Shown in pieces: positions 25,073 to 36,593 of a stretch of 64,000 bases of DNA. The stretch lies in NCBI GenBank assembly GCA_950295325.1, contig OX485809.1:16942144-17006143 (forward strand), in the 5' to 3' direction. Both the position numbers and the translations under genes were made by a program. Below the pieces are notes generated by a model. The model did not search any database, was not told where the DNA came from, and worked only from the letters and a program-made list of their open reading frames with translations. Origin of the DNA: Polytrichum commune. Its lineage: Eukaryota > Streptophyta > Polytrichopsida > Polytrichales > Polytrichaceae. The first letter of the stretch is position 1. The number at the start of each line of letters is the position of its first letter.

Positions 25073-25082
25073 GTGTTTCTCA
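25073..25082. repeat. target duplication, left, outer MULE
   Basis: GTGTTTCTCA, identical to 53000-53009. Confidence 0.9.
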
Positions 25083-25374
25083 CCCTAACATTACCCAACC
25101 CAACAGTCATAATTGCATTCCGGTTCTCGAGGCTCGACAGAGGGGTGTCAGGGGTACTATGTGGGCGACCTGCTCCCAGGCCGGGCCGGCGCCCCAGCAT
25201 GCAGCCCCGTGCGCCACGCTGGCCGTCGCCCACGCTGGCACCAGTCGCCCCTGCCTCCACGCTAGCACCGGTTGCCCCTGTCTCCACGCTGGCACCGGTG
25301 CCACGCTGTCTCCCAGTTGCAACGTGTCGCCGGCCGCGCCACGTCCCCATGCCCATCCTCGAGGGTCGCCCATG
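25083..25374 (+). repeat. left terminal inverted repeat of the outer MULE
   Basis: About 290 bp, strongly GC-rich against an AT-rich background. It matches the reverse complement of 52723-52999. It contains a short internal repeat (cacgctggcaccggt-type units), of which the left copy has one more than the right. The many overlapping frames here in all phases follow from GC content and are not genes. Confidence 0.88.
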
Positions 25375-27206
25375 CTATGGCCTCGGGCGCGCCATGGCCT
25401 TCAACCACCCATTCATTCAGCCACCTGTTGTGTGTAACCTGCTGTTGCGATGGAGACTCGAAGCTTTTGCCGCAAATTCTTCTTTGTTTAGGGTACCTGC
25501 GATTCGAAGGTGATGCTGCTGCTGTTGATCGCACCCAAACTGCGGCTTTTCGAAGAGCGTGTAACAATCAAGGTGAGTTTGGCCACTTCGAATTCCAAAC
25601 CCCCGTTTCCCTGTCATTGCAACTTCTGAGTGCGCCGCAAGTTGAATGTGTTTTTGCAACTTTTGTTTGAGCCGCATGTTGATGATGTGTGCGTTTAGGG
25701 ATGTGATGTTTTGCTTTAGGCCACCCACTCAGTGTACTTTGTTTTGGGGTTTTTTTGGGTTTAGGCCAGTTATGTTACACAAGGCATAAATGCATTGTGT
25801 ATATTGTCATTGCCGCAATCACATACACGTCAATATGATTGTGTGCTCATGTTTTGCTTTGTTGCCAGGCAGGAGCGATGCCGACCACCAGGGTGCCGCA
25901 CAAGATTCCTAGCTGGTTTAGGAGCGCAACGTCGAAGGCACGTGGTTACAAGGACCATCGAACATCCAAGCATCACGTGGCATAATGTAACATGCCTTTC
26001 CTATCTTTATGCTGCAGTTTTCCCTTATTTACCTTTTCTATATGGCAATGTTTTGTGTTTGGCTAGGGTTTGTTAGGCAGAGTTTCTGGTCTGCTTGTTA
26101 GTGCAGTGCTTGTGGTATGCAAAGTTCAGATCTGTGGCAATCGATCGACCAAATGCTGTTAGGGGTGTAGTTAGTCTCCGAAGTTAGTCTCCTACGGGTT
26201 AGGGTTTGGTGCGGCATGGGTTGTCGCTGTCGCCACGTTGTTTGGGTGGTCTTCTGAATGCGACCAACATCTCTATCGCCATGGCCATCTAGTACCATTA
26301 AACTTACAGACTCCAGATCTGTGGCAATCGATCGCCCTAAACCTGTTAGGGGCGACGTTAGTCTCCGAGTTCAGAAGTCAAGTACTGCAGGTCTACTCTG
26401 TGTGCTTCGCGTGTGAGTGCTTCCGAGTCTGCAATGTGCAGAGGTTTAGGGTCATGAGGTCTAGAGCAGATCTTGCTGCTTTGCTATGCTATGTTGTGCT
26501 CTGTGTAGGCGAATCTTACCTGCAAAAATTTTGAGCTTCGAAGGGGTTTAGGGGTGGGCTGGTAGTTGGAGCGGCCGCTGTTTTTCCACGCAGCCTTGGC
26601 CAGGTTTGTGAGGGAGAGTCGGAGAAGGTGAGGAGTTTGAGTCTACCGTGGTGGTCTTACTTCGTGCTGGTTTAGGGTTTCTGCGGAGGCTTACTTTGAA
26701 GGAGTCTTTAGGGTTGGGGAGGTTCACTTGGGGCTGTCAAGGAGGTCGGCAAGGAGAGGAGTTTGGGGAAGCAGGAATCAGGGTTCAGCTGAGTTCCATC
26801 CGACCGTAGCATTTTGGTACTCGGGAGCGGGAGATTGCTGAACATTGTGAAGGAGGCACAGAAGCCGGGGAGATTGGTCAGGGTTTACAAGGAACTGCTT
26901 GGGTAATGTTAGGGAATCCAATTAGGGTAATGTTAGGGTAATGTTAGACAATAATGTTAGAGCTGCTTCAGCAATGCGCTTGGCATGAAGGCAGAACAGT
27001 TTACGGTCATGAGACTTCAAAGTCACAAGAGTTCATAGTCAGGATAGTTTAGAGTTAGAAGAAGTTTAGGGGCAGCATACATCATGTTGGATGTCACAGC
27101 ACGCAGTCAGAGCAAGGGAATATGAATCTGCAATGACTGCTGCTGATTTTAGTACTGTTTGTAGTGCTGTTTAGGTAAATCATACAGAAGGTTTAACAAA
27201 ATTCCC
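25375..27206. other. subterminal/5' region of the plus-strand MULE gene
   Basis: No convincing ORF. A phrase 'cagatctgtggcaatcgatcg' is repeated near 26127 and 26311. The stretch probably holds the promoter and 5' UTR of the gene starting at 27207, but no TATA box could be assigned with confidence. Confidence 0.5.
26901..26948. repeat. subterminal copies of the MULE end sequence
   Basis: GGGTAATGTTAGGG at 26901-26914 is the exact reverse complement of the first 14 bp of the left TIR. A near-duplicate pair follows at 26926-26948, with GGGTAATGTTAG twice in a row. Repeated end-like words inside an element can be transposase binding sites. Confidence 0.7.
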
Positions 27207-29264
27207 TTGGCGCATATTCTGAGTTTGTTGGCCATGGCCGTTGGGGCAGTTGTTCCCCAGGGACACAACTATCAACACAGGCGCACCTTCATGTCTCTTC
27301 CCTGCACCTCAAACTGCCACCCCAATTCCTTCATGATGGCGCCTCAGTATGCTCTGTTTCGTGCCATTGACCTCCATTGTGCTGTGCAGACTATGGAAGC
27401 CGCTGCAGAGGTAGCGTTTCGTGAAGTGGATGAGGTCACATATTTTGTGAACAGAGACTCGCAAGGTTGGGTGCAGCAGACTGTCAAGAGGCGGGTGTAC
27501 ATCGAGCTCAAGCTCGAATGTACACGCAATCGATGTCGAGATGGGCATAAGTCGAGGGACGTATGGTTGTGTGTCTACTGCAGGTCATCTTTCCCAAGCA
27601 AGTTGCGCTTGACGGATCATAGGGTGGGGGGTTGCCCATGTGGACCCGTTGACCCAAATGGCGCAAAGTTGGAGCTCCCGGTCTACCCCAACCTCAAGAC
27701 AGCGAAGCAAGGTAAAGACCTGAAAGCAGCAATCGAACGAGGTGAGAGTTCGGTTTGGGACAATTTGCAAGATAATTCAATGTGGCTCGAGCTAAACCCG
27801 GAGCTAATGGAGGTAACGTACCCTCCCGCTGGAGCGAGAGTGCAGGTGCGGCGGTTCATGGAGCGCTCCATCGACCGATTGAGAGCTTCACATCCAAGGC
27901 CGGAGGGTGGGTCGCAATCGGCCCCTAGAGCAGATCGGTCTCCCATACGACGTACCCCACCACCCCCCCTGGAAGAGGTTGTGGACGTAGGGGATGACGC
28001 CACCGATGAGGGGGAACCTCCACTTTCTCGGCCCAAGAAACGAAGTCACGCATGGATGGAGGAGGGCCATCGGGTTTTCACCTCCACCCGCCAATGGAAG
28101 TCTGTGCCAAGGAGACACCACCCGACTCTGCCTCCACAACCTGCCCAAGCTGCACCTGCACCGCCTCCCCACCCCATTAGTGTGAAGCCAATCGCTTCTC
28201 GCAGCCCAACCCCAGAGAGGAGGATAATCTTGGCTCCTCCTTCGCCCATTCCACAGGCTGCCCCTACGCCACCTGTTAGCCCTGTTCCCCCCATGCAGGC
28301 CGCAAGAGGTGAGCCTGATATTGCAAGTCCTGTTCCCCCCATGCAGGCCTCAAGAAGTGAGCCTGATATTGCAACGGTGTTGAAGAAGGAGCGGCAATTC
28401 TTCTATGTACAAGCAGCAGCTGCAGCCCGTGGATCTGTGAGGATGGAAGTCCCCAAACCAGCGTTGAGGCCCCCAATTCAACCCCCAGGCTTGTTTCATT
28501 TAATACCATGTGGTTTGTTGAAATTTGACCTCGAGTGCGGCGACTACCATGCGTTTCAGGAGGAGATTGACAATTGGAGGAATGACCCGGCGTATATGGA
28601 CCGGTTGTTCGCTGCCTATGGTAGATTTTCCTGGCACAAGCATCAGGTAAATGTTCTGTCTTCTCCTAACCTGGCACATTGGCTTCAAAGTATATGCGTT
28701 GTAACATGCTTCAGGCTATTGTACATGGAAATTTTGAATCTGAAATGGGGCTGTGGTATGGTTTAGGGTGGCCACGGTAGTTTGAGCCAGGAAATCAGCA
28801 AGTATAGGGCCCTGTAAACTGAATTTTGCCTGAGCTAAGCTTTCAATCAGCGTTCACTAGCATTCAAGTAGATTTCGTGCTTGCTTATGGTCTTCTAAGA
28901 TAATGGTCTGTCACACAGCACATGGCTGTAGCATAATAAGTTTGTAACATGGGTTCTATATGTTGACGCAGGCTAAATCACATGTAACGCCACTAATCAC
29001 GAAGATCGTCAACGTAGCAATGAGCCAGGTAGACGACGAGGCCGCGTTTCAGTCTGAGATTGGTGGCCTATGCCACTACGTCCAGCACACAGTTGAGGCA
29101 CGCGAGGTCAACAAACAACGCAAACTGTGGGAGGAAGAACGGTATGCGAAGATTAACGACATCGTTTCAGGGGCCATGAAAGAATGGGACAATGTGCACT
29201 ACCCCCGTTTGCTGGAGGCCACATGGGGGTGGCACCCTTTCTATGCCGCATTCGTTTCTAACCC

Positions 29265-32103
29265 TGTGGTACTTTTGGGCCACCCCCTTTCGAGGGAGCC
29301 TAAAAGTATCACACAAGCCCTTCGGTGAAGGTGGCTTGCATTTGCAGGCGCCCAAGCCGAATCCGGATGATAGGTGTATAACGTGAGTAGTTAGATTTTT
29401 AAGGGAGATTAAATATGCGTCGTAGTACCTCCGGAGGTTAGGCCTTAGTTTTTTACTAGTGTGGCTTTAAACTCCACTAACCAATTTCATATCTAGTTCT
29501 AACCTTAACCTACAACCTATTCTACGCGCAGACGCACCAGCCTTGAAACCAAGGCAATCCTAATTTGTGAATTGGGATGGTTCTGATACACCCAACCGGG
29601 TGTGACTCATACCACCCTAACTCAACGAACGGAATAACGACAATTTGATGGACCATTCAATTCTTCCTATTTCTTTATTTAGTTCTATTTAGTTTTCTAA
29701 GCGGGGGAACTTGGCCTAAGTCCCACCCTTCACACAAATTCCTTCTTAATTACTTACTTTTGTTTGCACGTCCTAACTTACTACATTAACATATTAGGCA
29801 TCACCCCTTACCTCGGGTCTCTTGCCCACAAGGGTTTATGATTTATTTTGTATGTTTTGATTGTTAAATGTGTTTACACTGGATAGACCACGAAATGCAA
29901 CTCAATGGGACCAGGGTGACGGGCGACCTGTAGGTTCAACCTGTTGCGCAATCTTCATAAATTGGGGCCATTACTCCCAATCTATGGGGCCAACAACATA
30001 ATAGTGGATTCGCGGGTCATTAACCCCACCTTTCCACCAACAACATTCAGAGTGGTCGTGTCGGTGATTAATCCGACTTACCACACACGAAACTTGCTAA
30101 TAAATGAAGCTACTACCACAAAACATACCAAGGGCCCCGAAAACAATGGAATTGGGTACTCCCTTGGCGGTCAAGTGGTCAAGCCACTTGACCTTACGAG
30201 ATAGGTGAGTGGGTTTAGAGATGCGTACCTTAGCCGTGCTCCCTCCAATCCTAAATGGAAGGCTTAAGGTTAGTTAATTTACCTCAATTTTCCTCGGTTG
30301 ATTTGGGCTTGATGTAGGCCGAGCCGCTACCTCCTTCCTTGCTCCACTTTCCGAGCGTCGACCTTGCCTCCTTCTTTGTAACTAGTTTGGTAGTAAGCGT
30401 ACCTTAGTTAACAATTAAAATATAAAGTATTATTCTGCCCTGTAATTTAATCCTAAGCATAATATTTATACTTAGTGCACCAAATTATCTTTCCAATGAT
30501 CTAAAAATCACTCTAATCGGATAAGAAATGCAAAAGTTATGAGGGTTGGAAGTGTGAGGTCGATTCAACCGACCCTTCCAACCCACCTATCTACCTTCTA
30601 ACTTCAAAAATTCATAGCACACTCCTTACTACTTGGATCTAGGCTTTCCTTATACCATTGGAAAGCTATGAACAAGCTCTAACTAGAAAAATTATGACAT
30701 CAGCAGGTTAAGCTAATAGAAATTCAGCGGACTCCTTGTAACACAGCAGTCAATCAAGAAGGCTTAAACTATGTATCTCGCCTTCAACAATTCATATCTA
30801 ATTCAAATCTTAGTCAAATCAAACGTTCTATATGACCCTGGAGAGATATTAAAAAGATGTATTTGATAAAAATATGTGATTAGAAAGGTAAGCCGAAGTG
30901 AACCCAGCAGGTCCTCTGTAATGCAGCAGTCAACCAAAAGTTCTCAAACTATGTGTCCCATCTTGCACAATTCATATCTAATTCAAATCATGCTCAAATC
31001 AAATGTTCTAAGCCATTTTGGAAAGCTACACAAAAGTTCTACTTGGGAAAAATATAATTTCTTGGAATTAAAATTTCTATTGGGCTCGCAGGTCTGATCC
31101 AGCAGCCGCTACCCACAAGACCACCCAGTTTTTCTACTCCATCTTTGAAAATCCATAACTAATTGTCATCTCAACCAAATCACAAATGGGAAACGGCTAT
31201 GGATGGCTATATGAAATCTCTGTAAGAGAAAAATGATAAGTATCTTGTTCTAGCTTTTGAACTAAGCCTTCAGGGCATTGGCAGATGAGGTCTATAATGC
31301 CTCTACTCAAAACTCTACCATCCAACCTACCTCTACAAAAGAAGGAATAATTTTGTTGGTGTATTAATAAACACACAACCTAACTAGGAGAGAGAGAGTA
31401 GAGGAGGTTCTCAAGCCTTTTTTTTAGACCATTGAGAATACATGCTAAAGGATTTTTTCCTAACTACATTGAAGCAGGGCTTCGCCCAAAAACTAGAGAA
31501 AAAGCGACAGCTACAAGGTGGAAGGAGGGGTTTTTAAACCCTCTCACAAAAGGGTTGGACCCCTCCTCCACCGGATCCATTTTTCAAACCCTTTCCCGAA
31601 ATTTTGGCTCGGGGGTTTTCCCGGTTGAGGTTGCCACCCTCTCGCCGAGGTGGCTCCGACAAAAAACCTTTAGAAATCTTTCTAATTTTTCCGCCATCGA
31701 GTTGGCAAGGGGGCAAGTGGGCAAGTATCCCCCTTGCTCTCTTTCTTTTTTGTTTTCAAAATTCTTCACGCCGATTTTATCTTCTTACGTAAAACACCTC
31801 CAATAGTCTTGTGTGCCTCACACTAACTAATAAACTAACACTTGCTTAGCTAGCATCTACTAACATTTGCTTAATAACTAGCATCTACTAATATTTGCTT
31901 AGCTAGTTGTTTTTACTAGCTAGCACATTTTTTCTACTTTGCTATCTTCTAGCACTACTTAGTTTCATTTTGACCTTCCTTCTTCTAGGCTAAATGCTAA
32001 ATGAACTAATTTTTCCTAAATTCCCTATCAATTCTAACTTTTAATGCTAACATTCTAACTAAAAGTGATCCCGCAGAGTGGTGGACCACTCAAAGGGTTC
32101 ACA
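29265..32103. mobile_element. 2,839-bp solo-LTR-like insertion in the MULE accessory gene
   Basis: It begins TGTG and ends CACA and is flanked by AACCC on both sides (29260-29264 and 32104-32108). Joining the flanks at one AACCC keeps the host reading frame (..AAFVSNP|LSQNF..). A TG..CA element with a 5-bp duplication fits an LTR retrotransposon. No coding region and no second copy of the 5' end are seen inside, so it is a solo LTR or a small non-coding derivative. The interior holds two related ~185-bp units near 30.72-31.06 kb ('acaattcatatctaattcaaatc' twice). Confidence 0.8.
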
Positions 32104-33148
32104 AACCCTTTGAGCCAAAACTTCAGACCCTCCTACCCTTTGTACCATTCAGTCGTTGAGGGTTTAGGAGTGCATGCGTCCCTCTTGCAGCAATCCCATG
32201 TTGAGAGAGCTTACCCTGTGCCTTGGTCCGTGCTTCTCCTTCGTTGCTTCTTGAAATTCTATATCATGGTGCCCCCTCCCCTCTCTCACCCACACAGCGG
32301 TGGATCTGTCGGCAACGTTACGGAGTGGTTGAAGCTCGCCGAAGAAAGCAATGGAGAGGGTGCACGTGCGTGGTATTTGGCCAGATGTTACTTGAAAAAT
32401 GAGGGTTTCCTTGTGTTTGCAGATGCCAGGTTTGGGGATTCGCGGCAAGATTGGGTTGCAGCCGTGGAAGCAGCCTGGACGGAATTGAAAAATCCCACAC
32501 CTCAGTGGTGGGCAGATTTCCGTAGGTGGTGCAACTCCATCCAGTTCAGGGCATTGCAGGACATGGCGTTTCACTCCAAGTCAGAATGGCTGAACGCTTG
32601 GGTGATTCGAGATCGTCCCAACACTCACTCACCCCCCCTTGCATGTTACGAGAGTTGGTTACATCATCGGGAAGACTTGGACATTGGCTATGTTCTTGGA
32701 AACCCAGGTATTTTGCTGACATTTCAACCTTGTAACATATTAATGCACCGCCTTCAACATCCATGTACCCAGCCCCATTAAGCAATTGCATGTGTGCACT
32801 CCTTCGCAGATGTCCTCGTCCCCTCATTGGAGCGACCCGAGTACATGGAGGAGCTTCGCAACATTGGCAACAACTTTGTGAAAGAGCGCTTGGAGCACTC
32901 GGAGGTGCTACCACCAGCCCATGCCACACCAGCGCGGGAATCTACGTCTTGCGGCGCGTCCCAGCCATCGTCCCAGCCATGTCCTCAAAGCCCAGCGCAT
33001 GTTGGGCCGGCATTTCACATCCCCATGACCCAGGGAAAGAGCCTGGAGGACTTGCCGAGCCAACTCGATTTTGAGTGGCAAGATTCCGTGTCCCGTAACT
33101 CTACAGCTGCCCATGTTACAGCACGTAGTCTTGGCGGAGAGTTGGACG

Positions 33149-33558
33149 CACGGGGAGGTCACTTCATTGTCAAGTTGACACCACGTGCGGCCAAAGTTTG
33201 CTACCCCTATATTACATGCCATATATAATTTTAAAATTTATGATATTTTTTCTACATATACATAACCATTGATAGTATCTTTTGTATACTTTTTTGAAAT
33301 TTTTAGTCATCTTTATTTTTTTTAGTAATTGTTTTAGTTCAATTCTGTGTCATTCTAGTTAGAAATGGTATGTTTTATGAAAAAAACAAATTATCAAATT
33401 TAGTTACCACTTTTAACTATGTCATAGGTATTGTGTATATCTACTCATGAAAAAAAATTGATAAAATTTTGACCCATTTTGGTGGTGCAACTTACCAAAA
33501 GAAGATTTTTTTTGGTCGCACATGGTGTTCAACTTGGCAATGGAGTGATCTACCCGTG
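33149..33558. mobile_element. hAT-type MITE, copy 1 (410 bp)
   Basis: The left end CACGGGGAGGTCACTTCATT and the right end, reverse complemented CACGGGTAGATCACTCCATT, form inverted repeats of about 40 bp. Perfect 8-bp duplications GTTGGACG lie at 33141-33148 and 33559-33566. Eight bp is the hAT value. It carries no transposase. Removing the element and one duplication rejoins the host reading frame (..GELD|VVGTPQ..). Its sibling is at 8902-9322 in the opposite orientation. Confidence 0.92.
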
Positions 33559-33724
33559 GTTGGACGTCGTGGGCACTCCCCAGCCTCCCGTTGGAGCATG
33601 CGAGGTGGATGTAAACACATTTGGCCAGGTTTCCCAGATTGCCCGCGAGGCCTGCGTGGATGCCACCAGTCAGCCACATTCTGCCACGACTACGGACGGC
33701 ATTTCGGATGCATCGCAGATTTAG

Positions 33725-34203
33725 GCTTAGGTTACTGTTGCAATTGCTGCAAGAGACTTAGGGCATGCGTGTGTGTATTCCAGGTTGATGTTAAGCACGG
33801 GATGGAAGAAAAACTAAGGATAAGCTATGTTGCAAACTCTCTGCAAACCATCCAAGCTACGGGTCCCTTGTGATGTAATATGCCGATTGATGTGTAAAAG
33901 TTGTAACATGGAATAACATTTCCCCCTTTTATTCACCCAGTCCCAATACAAAATGCGTTGTTTGTGAAGCATGAAAAGATGTAAAGTATGCCGAAAATGT
34001 GTTGCGATGCTCCCGCAGAATGGGAACCCACGTGCACGTCTAACATGTACTTGCAACTCGCATACACATCAAAACATATACAGCAGAACAAGTTACAAGA
34101 CAAGTCATGCATCAGAACAAGTCATGCACGAAACAAAATGTGTTTATTAAGCCTACGTTTGAAACTGCGTGAACATATTGGCGATGTAACATGCATGCAC
34201 ACA
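33725..34203. other. 3' region between convergent MULE genes
   Basis: No ORF of note. It probably contains the polyadenylation regions of the plus-strand gene and of the minus-strand gene at 34204-34570. A motif TGTAACATG occurs at 33902 and 34185. Confidence 0.5.
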
Positions 34204-34570
34204 CTACGGGGCCCACACAGGCCTGTAAACCTTAATCGGCCGCTGGTAAGCCTTTAGAGGTCCTTGCGGGGGGGGGGGTGTGACGATTGGAGCTGGGGTA
34301 ACCAGCTGCCGCACAACCTCTGCATGTCGGCGCCGCAGTCGAGCAGTCTGCGCCGGCGAGAGCAACTTTGGAACGGCACCTGCTGTGGGTGTGAAGACCG
34401 AATCCGATTGCTTGGAGGTGTCCACATGGTGCTCTTTGGTGTAACGCCCTGGCGTCGTTGGAGGCGTGAAGAATTCGTCGTCGCTTGAACCATCTTCAAC
34501 GGGTCCGATGGCATCGGGGCATCTACAAAGCCATTTCCAGACAGACTGGCCAACTCACGCGACGTCAAAA
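34204..34570 (-). pseudogene. small MULE accessory gene fragment, Ser/Thr-Pro-rich
   Basis: The minus-strand reading gives 'PVLTSRELASLSGNGFVDAP' and then, after a frame change near 34.5 kb, 'VEDGSSDDEFFTPPTTPGRY' followed by a basic stretch (TARLRRRHAEVVRQLVTPAP) to a stop near 34204. The composition (acidic, S/T-P motifs, then basic) is protein-like, but the frame change and lack of an in-frame ATG suggest decay or an unrecognised intron. A TATA box on the same strand lies ~140 bp upstream. Function unknown. A nuclear regulatory role would be a guess. Confidence 0.4.
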
Positions 34571-34710
34571 CGGGCCATGGATGCGGGAAAGTGGGGTATA
34601 AAGGAGGAGGGAGATGGTGGAGAGTGCTAATGCTAATGCAACCTCTTGCCTAACCATACGAAACTAAAGCGGACGAATGGAACCTGTCTCCTTGAGGGCT
34701 GGTCGTGACC

Positions 34711-34717
34711 TTATATA
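34711..34717 (-). promoter_or_regulatory. TATA box for the minus-strand gene at 34.2-34.6 kb
   Basis: TATATAA on the minus strand lies between the transposase stop (34822) and the small gene, about 135 bp upstream of an ATG near 34.58 kb. Spacing and position fit a promoter. Confidence 0.5.
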
Positions 34718-35198
34718 CCCTAGACCTCAGCACGTGAACACACGTGTGGCATGTGTCGTAACGTGCAGGCCATGTTGTAACATGCCAGTGTTACGACACG
34801 TGGTTGACTGCCACTAGTTAGTTACCGACGTTTGGCCAGAAAGTCCTTCCTGCGCTTGAGGGACATGTTGCTGCCATCGTTGATGGGCAAGAAATGCAAG
34901 TCCACTTGGGAAGGCTCAACCAACCCATGTTTGATCTGAGCCAACAATGTCTATTGCTTCCCCCTTACAACGTGCAGGTCTGCCAGGAGGTGCTTCAGCA
35001 GGAAAGTATCACCCGTGGCCGCGTCCAAGAACTGTGTTGCGAGGTTGCGAACATGGGATTCGATGTCTTCATGAGATGGTTGGACACGTTGGCTGCCATT
35101 AGCAAGAATGGGTGTGGAGGTGGGCACTGCTGATCCAGTGTCATAACAAGCATCTGGAAATGCACAACAGGGTCCAACATGTTACCACGGCCGCCCTC

Positions 35199-35207
35199 GG
35201 TTGTGCC
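35199..35207. repeat. target duplication, left, inner element
   Basis: GGTTGTGCC, identical to 49495-49503. Confidence 0.9.
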
Positions 35208-35270
35208 GGGAAAAGCTATTTTGCGAGCGGTGAGCGGTGAGCAGTGAGCAGTGAGCGGTGAGCGGTAAGT
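35208..35270 (+). repeat. left TIR of the inner element with GAGCGGT repeats
   Basis: After AGCTATTTTGCGAGCGG the 7-bp word GTGAGC(G/A) recurs six or more times. The right TIR (49447-49494) has fewer copies, so the short repeat has changed in number. Confidence 0.85.
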
Positions 35271-35419
35271 TTTGTAGAATATTGAAATTTTGTGTGGTGA
35301 AACATGCCCTATGACCGCGGTGTAAAGCTAAATATTGAAATATTTATTGACAAAAATAACCTATAACCGTGGTTGAGGAACCTATACTATATTTGCTTGC
35401 ACATTCTCTTATAAGGTTT

Positions 35420-35890
35420 GTAGGTTGGGAATGGGTCTCAGATGGTTACAGGTTGTCATTTGAGGTGTACTAAGTCCCACTTGGAGAAGGCCTGGGATCC
35501 GAGGCCTCGTGGTTGTGGTATCATTTCAAATTGGGTATAAGGTTTAATTTGTAGGTTGGGAATGGGTCTCGGATGGTTACAACTTGTCATTTGAGGTGGA
35601 CTAAGTCCCACTTGGAGAAGGCCTGGGATCCGAGGCCTCGTGGCTGCGGTATCATTTCAGATTGGGTATAAGGTTTGTAGGTTGGGAATGGGTCTCGGAT
35701 GGTTACAGGTTGTTATTTGAGGTGAATGAAGTCCCACTGGGAGAAGGCCTCGGACCCGAGGCCTCATGGCTTGAGCCCCTACATTCTGATTGTGTTTAAA
35801 GGGTGTGGTTTCTGGGTGGGTCTCGTCATTTTAAGTGGATGGGCTACTTTGCAGGAGGCCTCGGATCCGAGGTTTGTTGGCCTTGGGGTT
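35420..35890. repeat. ~128-bp tandem units with a CCTCGG-NN-CCGAGG palindrome
   Basis: Units start 'gtaggttgggaatgggtctc' near 35420, 35551 and 35677 (spacings 131 and 126), with a shorter fourth unit near 35.8 kb. Each holds a palindrome: GGCCTGGGATCCGAGGCC in units 1 and 2 (one mismatch), AGGCCTCGGACCCGAGGCCT in unit 3 (perfect 9-bp arms) and GGCCTCGGATCCGAGG in unit 4. The CTCGG..CCGAG core is shared with the satellite at 38-46 kb although the flanks differ. Confidence 0.8.
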
Positions 35891-36593
35891 TGCTGTCTGA
35901 TTTGAGGTGAAGTTTATGGTTTCAGGTTGAATGTAGGCATGCCATGTTTGGGTTTCATGTTTAGCTACATTCAACCTGACTCCATAAATTTGAAATCGAA
36001 TCATTGGTTTCAATTTGGGTCTCGACATGCCCAATGGCTTAGATTTCATGTTCGGTCTCGGCATGGCCACTTTGGACAAGGCCTAGGGGTTTTATGTTTA
36101 GAATTTAGTGTCGTTGGTGTACACTTTAGTGAACTTGTAGACCATTGTGTAATATAGGTGTGCACCTCATATCATTGTTGAACATACTCATACAGAGATA
36201 TTAGTAAAAACACTTGAATGCCACGTTTCATGAGGTGACAGTAATGGTTTAGGGTCATTTATTCAAACCAGCATTCGCCTAAAATCGCAAGCAATCATTG
36301 AAAAAGTGTATGAAAACCATAATAGAAGAATAGTGGAAACCCTTAAAGAAACATGAGAATGGTATGAACTAATACGCCGATTATGGAAGTAAGTGATGAA
36401 CAATAAAATTATTCGTTAACTCAAACGTTAACAAGAAACCAAGTGGTGTTCGAAAATATTTTAAACAATATCCCATAAACTCCGAAAGTAATACACATAC
36501 AATGAATTCCATGCGGAATGAGTGCATAAAATGAAAAACCAACGGAAGAAAAAACGGTATATTAGATAGTACACAGACATACACATGAAGCTA
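35891..36593. other. inner element, nothing recognised
   Basis: AT-rich, no gene supported. Confidence 0.5.

Larger units (their letters stand above)
27207..33724 (+). pseudogene. MULE accessory gene, unknown ~942-aa protein, interrupted by two insertions
   Basis: Exon 1 is 27207-28646 (480 codons) and the intron is 28647-28971 (GTAAAT..GCAG). Exon 2 is 28972-29264 continuing at 32109-32707, intron 32708-32809, exon 3 32810-33148 continuing at 33567-33724. The exon lengths sum to 943 codons including the stop and every junction keeps phase. The breaks are a 2,839-bp LTR-like insertion and a 410-bp hAT MITE. Visible parts: a Cys/His cluster at residues 122-145 (C-x2-C-x12-H-x4-C), a proline-rich low-complexity middle (about 240-420) with a tandem VPPMQA(A/S)R-EPDIA duplication, then a helical C-terminal half (WWADFRRWCNSIQF). 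M29 is an alternative start. I recognise no enzyme family. By position it is the partner of the transposase, like mudrB, but no homology is seen. No other disabling change was noted. Confidence 0.75.

Noticed and set aside
25045-25670. Several 90-150-codon frames in many phases, mirrored at 52526-53031
   Set aside because: These lie in the GC-rich terminal inverted repeats, where stops are rare. No phase is favoured between the two copies.
32089-32114. Perfect 11-bp hairpin (CTCAAAGGGTT/AACCCTTTGAG), considered as a Helitron 3' end or terminator
   Set aside because: It straddles the junction of the LTR-like insertion and its AACCC duplication. No CTRR end follows and the right arm is host coding sequence, so it is a by-product of the insertion.
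34894-35133. Plus-strand 79-codon frame with a helical look
   Set aside because: The minus strand here reads as the conserved C-terminal part of the MULE transposase, ending in LKRRKDFLAKRR and a stop. The plus frame is its antisense.
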